From the NCBI GenBank assembly GCA_028874795.1, contig JAPPHT010000010.1:31187-95186 (forward strand): DNA of 64,000 nt, written 5' to 3'. Numbering within the stretch: position 1 is the first letter of the stretch; each line of letters starts with the position of its first letter. Under the pieces are notes generated by a model that worked only from the letters and a program-made list of their open reading frames with translations, had not been told where the DNA came from and did no database searches. Source of the stretch: Chloroflexota bacterium (GTDB lineage: Bacteria; Chloroflexota; Dehalococcoidia; Lucifugimonadales; Australimonadaceae). Below are positions 31,739 through 40,530 of this stretch, piece by piece. A program made the translations under genes and the position numbers.

Positions 31739-32839
31739 ATGGCGACGTTTGGTGTGATCGACGCCGACACGCACGTGGACGAGAACGAGGCCACGTGGCA
31801 GAGCCTGGAGGAGGCCGGCTCCAAGTACGTGCCTGTCTCCATCTCGCCGGACGCACGGGTGGCGTCCGCAGTGGCGGACCGTCCGGAAGCGCCGGGCGTA
31901 CGCATCGCAGGGGCGCTCGGCAACCGCTGGTGGCTGGTCGAGAACCGCCTGCAGCCGCGCTTCATCCGCGACGAGGAACACCACCCGCTGCGCGAGCACC
32001 GGGAGCTGGACGACGCCGCAGGCGTCGCGGGGCGCCTGAGAGATATGGACAAGATGGGCGTCGATGCCCAGGTCATCTTCCCGACGTTCTTCATCCGCTA
32101 CGGCGCGCAGGACCCGGACGCCGAGGCAGACCTGACGGGCGCGTACAACCGCTGGCTCGCAGACCGGTGCGCGATGAGCAACGGACGCCTGCGCTGGGCG
32201 GCTGTGCTGCCGCTGCTCGACCCCGACAGGGCGGTAGCTGAGCTGCGCTGGGCGAAGGAGAACGGCGCGTGCGCCATCTTCAAGCGCGGATTCGACCTCG
32301 ACAAGCCGGTCAGCGACAAGCACTTCTTCCCGGTGTACGAGGAGGCGGACTCGCTGAACATGCCGCTCTGCATCCACACCGGCCATCCCCTGCCCGGCCG
32401 CGAGTGGGACAGGGGCTTCCCGGTGATGGCTGCGTTCCTCGCGGTGGTCTCCAGCAGGCTCCCGAGCAAGTTCCCGAACCTCAAGTTCGGGTTCATAGAG
32501 GCGGGCGCCGCATGGATCTCCTACGTGCTCTCCAACCTGGGGATGGTGCAGCGGTCGCTGGCGCTGCACGACCGCTCGGCGGCGTTCGACCTGCAGCGAG
32601 ACCTCTTCAAGGAGGACCGGCTGTACGTGTCGATAGACCCGATGGACCAGATCGAGCACCTGCTGGACTTCGGCACTGAGGACAACCTCATCATCGGCAC
32701 GGACTACTGCCACTCAGACCCGTCGGCGAACCTCGCGGCGCTCGACGAGGTGAAGAAGTGGGCGAGCGAGGGGCGGATCAGCGATGCGGTCGCGCGGAAG
32801 ATACTGGAGACCAACGCCAAGGAGTTCTACAACCTGTAA
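31739..32839 (+). CDS. amidohydrolase-2 (ACMSD-like) metal-dependent hydrolase
   Basis: 366 aa TIM-barrel protein. The opening GVIDADTHVDENEATW gives the D-x-H metal motif. CIHTGHPLPGREWD supplies the barrel histidine, and IIGTDYCHSDPSANLAALDEV the late Asp. This matches the ACMSD / 2-amino-3-carboxymuconate decarboxylase-like family, which contains decarboxylases and hydrolases of aromatic intermediates. A paralogue lies at 46460. It is a single gene with its own repeat-filled upstream gap. The substrate is unknown. Confidence 0.85.
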   Translation: MATFGVIDADTHVDENEATWQSLEEAGSKYVPVSISPDARVASAVADRPEAPGVRIAGALGNRWWLVENRLQPRFIRDEEHHPLREHRELDDAAGVAGRLRDMDKMGVDAQVIFPTFFIRYGAQDPDAEADLTGAYNRWLADRCAMSNGRLRWAAVLPLLDPDRAVAELRWAKENGACAIFKRGFDLDKPVSDKHFFPVYEEADSLNMPLCIHTGHPLPGREWDRGFPVMAAFLAVVSSRLPSKFPNLKFGFIEAGAAWISYVLSNLGMVQRSLALHDRSAAFDLQRDLFKEDRLYVSIDPMDQIEHLLDFGTEDNLIIGTDYCHSDPSANLAALDEVKKWASEGRISDAVARKILETNAKEFYNL

Positions 32840-32867
32840 CGGGGGAGGCCTTGGTCACCACTCCCCG

Positions 32868-33118
32868 TTTCCGGGGGCCCTCACCCGCCGCGGGTGAGAG
32901 ATTTCTCGACTCCGCTCGAAATGACAAGTCTCCCCCAGCCCAACCTCCCGGAGGGCCCTCACCCGCCGCGCTGAAGCGCGTTGCCCTATCCCTCAGGAGA
33001 GGGGACCATACAGGGCACCCACGAGGGGTGCCCCTACACCGGATCACCCCGGACATCCCCGCCCCGCCGCGTGACCTGGCGGTCACCCTGGATCCCCGCG
33101 TTCGCGGGGATGACGAAG
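32868..33118. repeat. dispersed repeat block
   Basis: CGGGGGCCCTCACCCGCCGC, TTTCTCGACTCCGCTCGAAATGACAAG, GCTGAAGCGCG, CCCTCAGGAGAGGGG, GGGCACCCACGAGGGGTGCC and the GGATCCCCGCGTTCGCGGGGATGACGAA hairpin. Each unit recurs elsewhere in the window. No coding signal. Confidence 0.65.
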
Positions 33119-33120
33119 GC

Positions 33121-33921
33121 TTATCCCAGTAGCGCCAGGACGGCGTCGTGGAGGAGGCCGTTGGTGGAGATGCCGTTGATCTCGTGGATGGTGCGCGCGC
33201 CGCTGAGGCCGGTGAAGCGTCCGCCTGCCTCCTCGACGATGGGGAGCAGCGGCGCGTTGTCCCAGACGCTCATGTAAGGGTCAATCATGACCTCCACCCT
33301 GCCCGTCGCGACGAGGTAGTGGCCGTAGCAGTCGGACCAGCCTCGCGCTGAGCCGACCGCTGCGAGGAGCCGCGTCATCCCTTCCGCCTTGCCGATGTTC
33401 GCGAAGTCGTGGAAGCCGGTGGCAGCGAACAGGGCCTCGCCGAGGTCGGCGACCGTCGAGACGCGCGCGGGTCGCGGGTCCAGCGGGTCCGACGGCGCGC
33501 CGATGGCGTTGGCCCACCATGCGCCCTGCCCGCTGGCGGCGTAGACGAGTTCGCCGAGGGCCGGGAAGCAGATCGCGCCGGCGACAGGCTCGCCGTCGTG
33601 CTCGATCGCGGCCATGCAGCCGAAGAGCGGGACGCCCCGCACGAATGACACGGTGCCGTCGATGGGGTCCAGGTACCAGCGGTAGCCGGACGTTCCGTCC
33701 TTTTCGCCATACTCCTCGCCGAGGATGGCGTCCGCGGGGCACTCCGCGTTCAGGATGCGCCGCGCGAGCTCCTCGCCCTCCTTGTCGGCGCGGGTGACGG
33801 GCGAGCGGTCCGGCTTGAAGTCGAGGCCGATGTCCCGCTGCTGGTAGTAGGTGATGGCGTGCGCGCCGATCTCCCGCACGATGCGGACGGCAAGCTGCGC
33901 ACGTTCGGCGAGTTCGCTCAT
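33121..33921 (-). CDS. inositol-monophosphatase-family phosphatase (HisN-like histidinol phosphatase)
   Basis: 266 aa. Metal-site motifs EEYGEKDGTSGYRWYLDPIDGTVSFVRGVPLFG (E...DPIDGT) and the late SVWDNAPLLPIVEEAGGRFTGLSG (WD..A) are intact. The W-Y-L-D-P-I-D-G-T-x-x-F-x-R-G-x-P wording is closer to HisN-type histidinol-phosphate phosphatases than to SuhB. No other his genes are nearby, so inositol monophosphatase or PAP phosphatase activity remains possible. There is no clear Shine-Dalgarno before the ATG. Confidence 0.85.
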   Translation of the reverse strand: MSELAERAQLAVRIVREIGAHAITYYQQRDIGLDFKPDRSPVTRADKEGEELARRILNAECPADAILGEEYGEKDGTSGYRWYLDPIDGTVSFVRGVPLFGCMAAIEHDGEPVAGAICFPALGELVYAASGQGAWWANAIGAPSDPLDPRPARVSTVADLGEALFAATGFHDFANIGKAEGMTRLLAAVGSARGWSDCYGHYLVATGRVEVMIDPYMSVWDNAPLLPIVEEAGGRFTGLSGARTIHEINGISTNGLLHDAVLALLG

Positions 33922-33992
33922 GGGAGGAACAGGATACAGCGTCCTGCGCTACCGGACGTAGTACCATGCGGACGACTACCGGAGGGGAAGCG

Positions 33993-34856
33993 ATGCCGCT
34001 GCTGAAGCCCGAGTCGCTGAGCTACGGACACTACGAGTGCCGCTCGCTGGACCAGACGCTGCCGGTGTTCACGGACCTGCTGGCATCCGAGGTCGTTCAG
34101 CGTGACGAGGGCGCGGCGGTGGTGAAGCATCCGAACACGTCGTGGAGACTCGTGGTACACGAGGGCGGGCCGGGCGCGCCGGTGAAGCCGCACGCGAACC
34201 ACTACGGCTTCCGTGTCGCCGACCACACTGAGATCGACGCGGCGGCCGCATACCTGCACGAGCACCGGCAGGAGTACGGGCTGACGATGATCGACGGGCC
34301 GCGCGGCAGTCATTTCGCCTACTCGGTGTACATCGAGGAGCCTGGCGGCAACACGATAGAGATCGAGCACTACAACCCGCGCGCGGCGCTGCACGGCAGG
34401 CAGATAGCGGCGCCCCACTGGAGCGAGCCGCTGGAGGCGGAGCGATTCCCGGGACGCGGGTACGTGCCGCAGGCGCTCTCCCACGGAACGATGCAGTGCA
34501 CCGACAAGGAGACGAGCAACCGCTTCTATACGGAGGTGCTTGGGCTGCAGATCGTGGGCGGAGGCAACGTCTCGACGTACATCGCCGCGTCGGACGAACC
34601 GTGGTACGTCGTCGTGCTGCCCGCGACGGAACGGACGCTGCTGCGCCCGGTGAACCGCTACGCGCTGCGGCTCGCGGGCAGCGTTGACGTGCTCGCGGCA
34701 CACGACGCGCTGGGGCGCCTCGCGGGGTCGGCCGTGTCGCACCTGGGCGAGGTGCAGGAGGACAGCGGCGAGGCGTGGTTCCTCATGGCCGACCTCGACG
34801 CGAACTGGTGGGAGGTCACGTCGTCAGCGGAGCCGAACCTGTTGGCGTTGGGGTAG
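33993..34856 (+). CDS. two-domain VOC protein, extradiol-dioxygenase-like
   Basis: 287 aa with two VOC modules. The first (about 5-115) has YGHYECRSLDQTLPVFTDLLASEVV and ends YSVYIEEPGGNTIEIEHYNP. The second (about 155-285) has SHGTMQCTDKETSNRFYTEVLGLQIV and ends WFLMADLDANWWEVTSS. The duplicated layout and the histidines and glutamate at module starts and ends resemble type I extradiol dioxygenases. Start at 33993 follows GGAGGGG by 5 nt; the track start nine codons earlier lacks one. Confidence 0.8.
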   Translation: MPLLKPESLSYGHYECRSLDQTLPVFTDLLASEVVQRDEGAAVVKHPNTSWRLVVHEGGPGAPVKPHANHYGFRVADHTEIDAAAAYLHEHRQEYGLTMIDGPRGSHFAYSVYIEEPGGNTIEIEHYNPRAALHGRQIAAPHWSEPLEAERFPGRGYVPQALSHGTMQCTDKETSNRFYTEVLGLQIVGGGNVSTYIAASDEPWYVVVLPATERTLLRPVNRYALRLAGSVDVLAAHDALGRLAGSAVSHLGEVQEDSGEAWFLMADLDANWWEVTSSAEPNLLALG

Positions 34857-34913
34857 GCTGACGCTGCCGCGTCGCAGACTCCCTTGCACGGCCTGGCCGG
34901 ACCGACCTGGTCC

Positions 34914-34978
34914 TTCCCACCCACCCGCCCGAACGCTTGCGGGGGACACCCCCACGCCCCCGGCAGAGGGGGCCTCTG
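34914..34978. repeat. dispersed repeat ('TTCCCACCCACCCGCCCG' family), copy 1
   Basis: CTTCCCACCCACCCGCCCG, ACGCTTGCGGGGGACACC, CCCACGCCCC and GGCAGAGGGG recur almost unchanged at 43413-43475. Confidence 0.7.
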
Positions 34979-34993
34979 CACTCTGCCCTGCTG

Positions 34994-35515
34994 CTACGTG
35001 GCGGTCTCCCGCCAGTTGCGGACGTAGTCGAGCTGCTCCGGCATCTGGGGCGAGCGCGGGTGGCGCGAGGACTTGGGGCAGTCCTGCCAGAGTTCGTCCA
35101 GCCGCTCGAGCGCCTCTTCGCCGGAGCGACCGTGGCGCACGAGCCAGCAGCCGACAATGGTGCCCGTGCGCCCGACGCCGCCGAAGCAGTGGACGTAGAC
35201 GGTGCGCCCCTCGGCGATGTGACGGTCGATGGCGTCGAGCGCCGCGGCCGCCAGCGCAGGCGACTGCGGCACGGCCATGTCGCGGATGGGGAACCGCTCG
35301 TGCGACGCGCCGTCCAGGAACTCGCCGTACGGCTTGATCCAGCCCCACGCCTGCGCCTCGACCTCCTCGGTGAGGTCGACGAACGCGGAAACGCCCGCCT
35401 CCCTCAGCGCGCGGAACTTCGTGATCGATGGCGCGTGGTCATACTCCCGGGGGTACTCGCCCGCAAGCAGCTTGCCGGGTTCCACCCAGTAGCAGTTCTG
35501 GATGGGGCGCTCCAC
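34994..35515 (-). CDS. dual-specificity / protein-tyrosine phosphatase-like protein
   Basis: 173 aa. The active-site loop VYVHCFGGVGRTGTIVGCWL matches H-C-x5-R-T-G exactly, with the general acid probably Asp in FPIRDMAVPQSP. The N-terminus (CYWVEPGKLLAGEYPRE) is typical of DSP/cyclin-dependent-kinase-inhibitor-like phosphatases in bacteria. It begins 2 nt after the end of the bicupin gene, so the two are co-transcribed. The phosphorylated substrate is unknown. Confidence 0.88.
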   Translation of the reverse strand: MERPIQNCYWVEPGKLLAGEYPREYDHAPSITKFRALREAGVSAFVDLTEEVEAQAWGWIKPYGEFLDGASHERFPIRDMAVPQSPALAAAALDAIDRHIAEGRTVYVHCFGGVGRTGTIVGCWLVRHGRSGEEALERLDELWQDCPKSSRHPRSPQMPEQLDYVRNWRETAT

Positions 35516-35517
35516 GC

Positions 35518-36654
35518 CTACCCTTCGCGGAGGCGGGGGATGAAGTCGGCCATCTTCGACTCGCCGCCGACCCTCGCGAGCGTCTCGGCGAAGGTGTCGT
35601 GGATCCAGGGGTCCTCGTCCTCGTACTCGATCTGCCCGCCACCGAGCTTGACGGAGACGTCGGCATCGCCCTCCATCGCGACGCCGAGGCTGAAGCCGTG
35701 CTTCTGCGAGCCCCAGCGGAACGCGAGGTAGCGCGCGGGCGTCGTGCCGCCGTTGAAGTGCTGGTGGAACCAGTCGTTCGGCGGGACGACCATCGCGCCG
35801 GGTTTCCAGTCGACGCGGATGACGTCGTCGGGCACGCTGCCGCTGCGGGGCCAGAGGAGGCTGTAGCCGTGGCCGGAGATGATGATGACGTGCGCGCCGG
35901 GGCCGTGGCGGTGTGCCTTCTTGTAGGTGCCGACGGGGAACTGGGATACGTGCGCGGCCTGGGTGTTGTCGGCGAACTCGAACATGACGCTGGAGCCGCC
36001 CGCGCCGCGCTCTTTCCAGGTGAAGGTGGTGAACGTCTCGATGTCCGGGATGAAGTTGGTCTCCCAGACGTTCACACGGCCGGTGTTGCCGGTGAACATG
36101 TAGCCCTCGCCCTGGAACTGGCGGGAGTCGCCGATGCGGTCCTCGAACACGAACGGGTTGCCGAAGATGAACTCCGGGTTATGGAAGAGGTTCATGGTGA
36201 TGGGCGCGGTGGTGACTGCGAGAAAGCGTGCGGGCTCGGCGCCGGAGCCATTGAGGTGCTGGTGCCAGACGTTGAGCGGGACGGAGAAGATGCTGCCTTC
36301 CTTCCACTCGAAGGACGTTCGGCTGTTGGGGTCGTCGCCGACGAGGGTCGCGCCCCTGCCCCGCAGGACGTAGATGTTCTTCTCGAAGAGGTGCTTCTCC
36401 GGGGCCATCCTGCCGCCGGGCGGGATCTCGGCGATGTAGGCGTCGTTCGTACCGCCGTTGCCATCGAGGTTGATGTACGCGCCGAGGCAGTCGAGGCGGG
36501 CCCAGGGCGCGACCTCGACGGTACGGAGGTCGTCCACGGCGAAGCCGGTGATGTTGGGGATGCCTTCGCTCTCGACGAAGGCCTCGTAGGCGCTGATCTT
36601 GGTGAGCCGGGGCTGGTCGGCTGTGACTTCCGGCTTGGCGCTGAGCTGCGTCAT
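35518..36654 (-). CDS. bicupin protein (paralogue of 57008-58270)
   Basis: 378 aa with two cupin folds. Cupin 1 (about 75-150) has IPPGGRMAPEKHLFEKNIYVLRGRGATLV and VPLNVWHQHLNGSG. Cupin 2 (about 235-330) has SQFPVGTYKKAHRHGPGAHVIIISGHGYSLLW and VPPNDWFHQHFNGG. Histidine ligands are visible in both halves. Many ring-cleaving (gentisate, homogentisate) dioxygenases are bicupins, so an oxygenase role is possible but not shown. AGGAGG precedes the ATG by 8 nt. It is followed by a DSP phosphatase gene. Confidence 0.82.
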   Translation of the reverse strand: MTQLSAKPEVTADQPRLTKISAYEAFVESEGIPNITGFAVDDLRTVEVAPWARLDCLGAYINLDGNGGTNDAYIAEIPPGGRMAPEKHLFEKNIYVLRGRGATLVGDDPNSRTSFEWKEGSIFSVPLNVWHQHLNGSGAEPARFLAVTTAPITMNLFHNPEFIFGNPFVFEDRIGDSRQFQGEGYMFTGNTGRVNVWETNFIPDIETFTTFTWKERGAGGSSVMFEFADNTQAAHVSQFPVGTYKKAHRHGPGAHVIIISGHGYSLLWPRSGSVPDDVIRVDWKPGAMVVPPNDWFHQHFNGGTTPARYLAFRWGSQKHGFSLGVAMEGDADVSVKLGGGQIEYEDEDPWIHDTFAETLARVGGESKMADFIPRLREG

Positions 36655-36806
36655 GTGTCGCTCCTCCTGTGAAGGCCGCGTCGGGCGGCGCTGTCATGCT
36701 TTGTACTATCGGGACGCGTGGAGCGTCAAGGAAATCTCCGCTAATGAGACAGGATGGAGGGCAAAGGAGACATCTGCCGCAGGCCGTGGCCTGCTTCGTG
36801 CAATCT

Positions 36807-36884
36807 ATTCACGGTGTGAATGAAATCTATTCACGGTGTGAATGATTGTCATTCACGATATGAATGATTATCATTCACATATGG
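36807..36884 (+). repeat. 22-bp palindromic tandem repeat array running into the DUF4143 ATPase start codon
   Basis: ATTCAC begins at 36807, 36829, 36851 and 36873, exactly 22 bp apart. Units 1 and 2 contain ATTCACGGTGTGAAT, a perfect 6-3-6 inverted repeat. Unit 3 is ATTCACGATATGAAT. Unit 4 (ATTCACATATGG) contains the ATG of the gene. Linkers (GAAATCT, GATTGTC, GATTATC) are also related. Spacing of two helical turns suggests co-operative binding of a regulator or a titration array. Confidence 0.85.
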
Positions 36885-38110
36885 AAGACGCCGTGCTGCG
36901 CCGCGCTATCTCCGAGAACCTGGCCAGACAGCTGGCAGTCATGCCCGCCGTAGTGCTCACGGGCGCGCGCCAGACGGGCAAGACCACCATTGCGCGCGAC
37001 CTCTCCGGCAGCGAGCGGCGATTCGTCACCCTCGACAGCGCGGCCGATCTGGACCTCGCGGAACGCGACCCCGACACCCTTATCGGCGCGCTCGCCGAAC
37101 CTCCCCTCACTATCGACGAAGTGCAGCGCGCCCCTGACCTGTTGCTCGCCGTCAAACGCGCCATCGACTCGAAGCGGCAACGAGGGCAATTCCTGCTGAC
37201 GGGCTCGGCGAACCTTCTCCTCATGCGCAGGGTCTCCGAATCGCTGGCGGGCCGCGCCGGCTATCTGACGCTATGGCCGATGACGCGCCGTGAGCAACTC
37301 GGTCAAGGCCGCGAAGGAATCTGGGACGCACTGCTGGAGACCCGCGAACGAGAGTGGCCCGAGTTGATCCGGTCGCAACCCGACGAGCAGGAGGACTGGC
37401 GTGTTTCTGCACGCCGCGGCGGCTACCCTGCCCCGGCACTGGAGCTTCGCACCGACGATGAACGCGCTGTCTGGTTCGAGGGGTACATCCGCACGTACCT
37501 CGAGCGAGACCTACAGGACATCTCGGCCATCTCCGCGCTCCCTGACTTCCGGCGGCTCATGCGCATCGCGGCGCTTCGCGCCGGTCAGATCACGAACCAG
37601 TCCGGCATGGCGCGGGACGCCGACCTTTCGCAGCCCACAGCACATCGCTACCTCAATATGCTCGAGACGTCCTACCTGACCGTCAGGGTCCCCCCGTACG
37701 TGACGAACCGCACGAAACGGCTCATCAAGTCCCCGAAACTCTACTGGGGTGATACAGGGCTGGCGATGTACATCGCCCAGGAGAATGAACCGCGGGGCGC
37801 TCGCCTTGAGAACATGGTGCTCCATGATCTGCTCGTATGGCGCGACTCCCGCTTCAAACACGCCGAGGTGTTCTACTGGCGTACGGCCGGCGGTCAAGAG
37901 GTGGACTTCGTGATCGAGGAAGGCGAGCGTCTTCTGCCTATCGAGGTCAAGGCCTCCCGCAGGGCCAACGTGAGGGATGCGATGCACATCCATGCCTTTC
38001 AGGAGGAATACGGCCCGATGGCCCGTCCTGGTCTCGTCCTTCATACGGGCGAAATCGTCGAGTGGCTTCTGCCCGGCGTGCTCGCCGCGCCGTGGTGGCG
38101 CGTCTTCTGA
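36881..38110 (+). CDS. AAA-type ATPase of the DUF4143 family
   Basis: 409 aa from the chosen ATG. Walker A VVLTGARQTGKTTIARDL, Walker B-like LTIDEVQRAPDLLLAVK, sensor-like FLLTGSANLLLMRR. The C-terminal DUF4143 region has the endonuclease-like VFYWRTAGGQEVDFVIEEGERLLPIEVKAS (D-x-E-x-K). The family is abundant and mobile, with unclear function, possibly defence or toxin-antitoxin related. A longer start at 36842 would read through the repeats. ATG at 36881 is within the fourth repeat unit. No Shine-Dalgarno is visible. It appears to stand alone. Confidence 0.87.
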   Translation: MEDAVLRRAISENLARQLAVMPAVVLTGARQTGKTTIARDLSGSERRFVTLDSAADLDLAERDPDTLIGALAEPPLTIDEVQRAPDLLLAVKRAIDSKRQRGQFLLTGSANLLLMRRVSESLAGRAGYLTLWPMTRREQLGQGREGIWDALLETREREWPELIRSQPDEQEDWRVSARRGGYPAPALELRTDDERAVWFEGYIRTYLERDLQDISAISALPDFRRLMRIAALRAGQITNQSGMARDADLSQPTAHRYLNMLETSYLTVRVPPYVTNRTKRLIKSPKLYWGDTGLAMYIAQENEPRGARLENMVLHDLLVWRDSRFKHAEVFYWRTAGGQEVDFVIEEGERLLPIEVKASRRANVRDAMHIHAFQEEYGPMARPGLVLHTGEIVEWLLPGVLAAPWWRVF

Positions 38111-38255
38111 AGGAGGGCGGAGAGCTCGCCTTGCCGACGAACGCCTGCAGGCATAAGATTGAGCACATCTCCGGATGCGCGGCGGTTGACGGCGGGTTGT
38201 GCCCCGTTCGGGCACACGCGGACGCCCGCGCTTTCCGATATTCGAAAGGCGGCCC

Positions 38256-39773
38256 ATGCACGACGATCCCTGGGAGCACGGACACTACGGCGCGGAAGAC
38301 GAGGTCATCTTCGGTTCCATCGCGGAAGACGGATTCCCGATAAACCCGGACTGGTTGCGGCTCACGAGCGTGGGCATCGACATCGGCTCCTCCACCTCGC
38401 ACCTGATGTTCTCCAAGCTGGTGATGCGGCGGCGCAGCACCGAGATGTCGAGCGAGTTCGAGGTGGTGTTCCGGCAGGTGCTCTACCGCTCACCCATCCT
38501 CCTGACTCCGTACTCCGACCCCGACACGATCGACACCGACTCGCTCGGCGAGTTCGTCAAGCAGAGCTACGCGGAGGCCGAGCTGGAGGCGGACGACATC
38601 GACACGGGCGCGGTTATCTGCACGGGCGAGGCCGTGCGGAAGCACAATTCCGAGGCGATCATCCGGATGCTGGCCGCGGCGGGCGGGCGCTTCGTCTGCG
38701 CGACGGCGGGGCCGAACCTGGAAGGCATCCTCGGGGCACACGGCTCCGGCGCGGCAGCGCGGTCGCTCAAGATAGGCGCCGGCATGAACGTGGACATGGG
38801 CGGCGGCACCACGAAGATCGCCATCGTCCAGGACGGCAAGGTCGCTGAGACCATGGCCATCAACGTGGGCGCGCGCCTCATCGCATGGGACGCTGACAGC
38901 GTCGTCGAGCGCATCGAGGATGCGGGGCGCACGATAGCGCGCAGCGTTGGCGTCGAGGTCGAGGTCGGCAAGCGCATGGAGGAGGAGGAGAAGGAGAAGG
39001 TGGCGGAGAAGCTGGCCGACCTCCTCTTCGAGGCGCTCACCCGCAGCGAGTACTCCCAGCTCGCGACTGACCTCCTCATCTCCGGTCCGATCGCATTCGA
39101 CGAACCGATAGACGAGATCGGCTTCTCCGGCGGCGTCGCGGAGTACGTGTACGACTACGACCAGCAGGACTACGGCGACATGGGGCCGCTGCTGGGCGCG
39201 GCTGTCCGGCGTCGCCTGCCGTCGCTCGGCATCCCGCTGGCCGGCAGCGCCGAGCGCATCCGCGCAACCGTGATCGGCGCGTCGCAGTACACGGTGCAGG
39301 TGTCGTCCAGCACGGTGTTCGTATCGAACTCCGAGCTGCTGCCGTACCTGGACCTGCAGGTCGTGCCCGCCTACCTCCCCGCCGACCCGAACGCCCTGAC
39401 GCAGGAGGCTGTCGAGCAGGCGATCGCGCGAGGCTTCGAGCGCCTGGACATCGCCGAGCAGGACATCGGGAAGCACATCGCGCTGGCGGTGCTGGGCCCG
39501 GTCATCCCCACCTACGACTCCATCAGGTCCATGTGCGGCGCGATAGCCAACGCGCTCGCTCCGTTCCACGACCACGTCTGGACGATCGTGCTGAGCGCGG
39601 ACGTCGCAGGCCTCGTCGGGGCCATGCTCAAGAACGAGTTCAAGGTGGAACCCGAGGTCATCGTTGTCGACGGCATCAACGTCGGCGAGTTCAACTTCAT
39701 CGACCTCGGCGAGCAGCTCGAGTCGGTGGAGGCGATCCCGGTGGTGGTGAAGTCGCTCGTGTTCGAGGGATAG
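38256..39773 (+). CDS. eutA: ethanolamine ammonia-lyase reactivating factor EutA-like
   Basis: 505 aa of the actin-like ATPase fold. SVGIDIGSSTSHLMFSKLVM is the phosphate-1 loop, NVDMGGGTTKIAIVQDGKV the second nucleotide loop, and VICTGEAVRKHNSEAI is typical of EutA. In known systems EutA removes damaged cobalamin from ethanolamine ammonia-lyase. Here eutB and eutC are absent, so the client is unknown. The shorter start is chosen because AGGCGG lies just before the ATG at 38256. Confidence 0.85.
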   Translation: MHDDPWEHGHYGAEDEVIFGSIAEDGFPINPDWLRLTSVGIDIGSSTSHLMFSKLVMRRRSTEMSSEFEVVFRQVLYRSPILLTPYSDPDTIDTDSLGEFVKQSYAEAELEADDIDTGAVICTGEAVRKHNSEAIIRMLAAAGGRFVCATAGPNLEGILGAHGSGAAARSLKIGAGMNVDMGGGTTKIAIVQDGKVAETMAINVGARLIAWDADSVVERIEDAGRTIARSVGVEVEVGKRMEEEEKEKVAEKLADLLFEALTRSEYSQLATDLLISGPIAFDEPIDEIGFSGGVAEYVYDYDQQDYGDMGPLLGAAVRRRLPSLGIPLAGSAERIRATVIGASQYTVQVSSSTVFVSNSELLPYLDLQVVPAYLPADPNALTQEAVEQAIARGFERLDIAEQDIGKHIALAVLGPVIPTYDSIRSMCGAIANALAPFHDHVWTIVLSADVAGLVGAMLKNEFKVEPEVIVVDGINVGEFNFIDLGEQLESVEAIPVVVKSLVFEG

Positions 39774-39837
39774 CGGCCCGCATGCCGCCGCTCTCCTCAT
39801 GCGACTCGCAACAACCGGCGCGCGGCAGGCGGCAGCC

Positions 39838-40491
39838 ATGACCATCGCCAGGGCCCGGCGCGAGCGACCCGAGGGTGCGTCCGCGCCGCGGGCTCAGCCC
39901 GCGCACGATGCCGGCTCAGGCGCGTTTCCACCGCTGCCGACCGGGGTCTACGACATCATCTACGCAGACCCGCCGTGGGACTACAGGGGACAGTTGCAGC
40001 ACGCGGGTCCGGGCAGCGGGGACACCGGCGGCGCTGTGCGCCACTACCCCACCGTAACGCTGGACGACCTCAAGCAGCTGGACGTGCCGGGCATCGCGGC
40101 CGACGACAGCCTGCTCTTCATGTGGGCGACGAACCCGCACCTTGACCAGGCCATCGAGCTGGGCAAGGCGTGGGGGTTCGCGTGGGCTACCGTCGCATTC
40201 GTCTGGGACAAGGAGCGCGTCAATCCCGGCTTCTACACGCTCAGCCAGTGCGAGCTCTGCCTCGTGTTCAAACGGGGCGCCATCCCGCAGCCCCGCGGAG
40301 AGAGGAACGTCCGCCAGCTCGTCAGCGCGCCGCGCGGCCCTCACTCCGCGAAACCGGCGGAAGTCCGCCGCCGTATCGAGCGGATGTTCCCCCACCAGCG
40401 CAAGATAGAATTGTTCGCGCGCAATCAGGCGGCGGGCTGGAATTCGTGGGGCCTGGCTGCAACTGCGCTCGAACCCGGGTGGAGCGACTGA
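39838..40491 (+). CDS. MT-A70-family adenine methyltransferase
   Basis: 217 aa. The catalytic DPPW motif is in YDIIYADPPWDYRG. LLFMWATNPHLDQAIELGKAWGFAW and the C-terminal FARNQAAGWNSWG are conserved in the family. Bacterial members methylate adenine N6, usually in DNA. No restriction enzyme gene is adjacent, so it is an orphan. The track start 13 codons upstream is also possible; the ATG at 39838 follows AGGCGG by 5 nt. Confidence 0.9.
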   Translation: MTIARARRERPEGASAPRAQPAHDAGSGAFPPLPTGVYDIIYADPPWDYRGQLQHAGPGSGDTGGAVRHYPTVTLDDLKQLDVPGIAADDSLLFMWATNPHLDQAIELGKAWGFAWATVAFVWDKERVNPGFYTLSQCELCLVFKRGAIPQPRGERNVRQLVSAPRGPHSAKPAEVRRRIERMFPHQRKIELFARNQAAGWNSWGLAATALEPGWSD

Positions 40492-40530
40492 CCGGCATTG
40501 GCTACAGCGAGCAGACACGGAAGGCTCCAC

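Noticed and set aside
36807-36884. CRISPR array
   Set aside because: Repeats are 22 bp with no unique spacers, and no cas genes are in the window. It fits a regulatory array.
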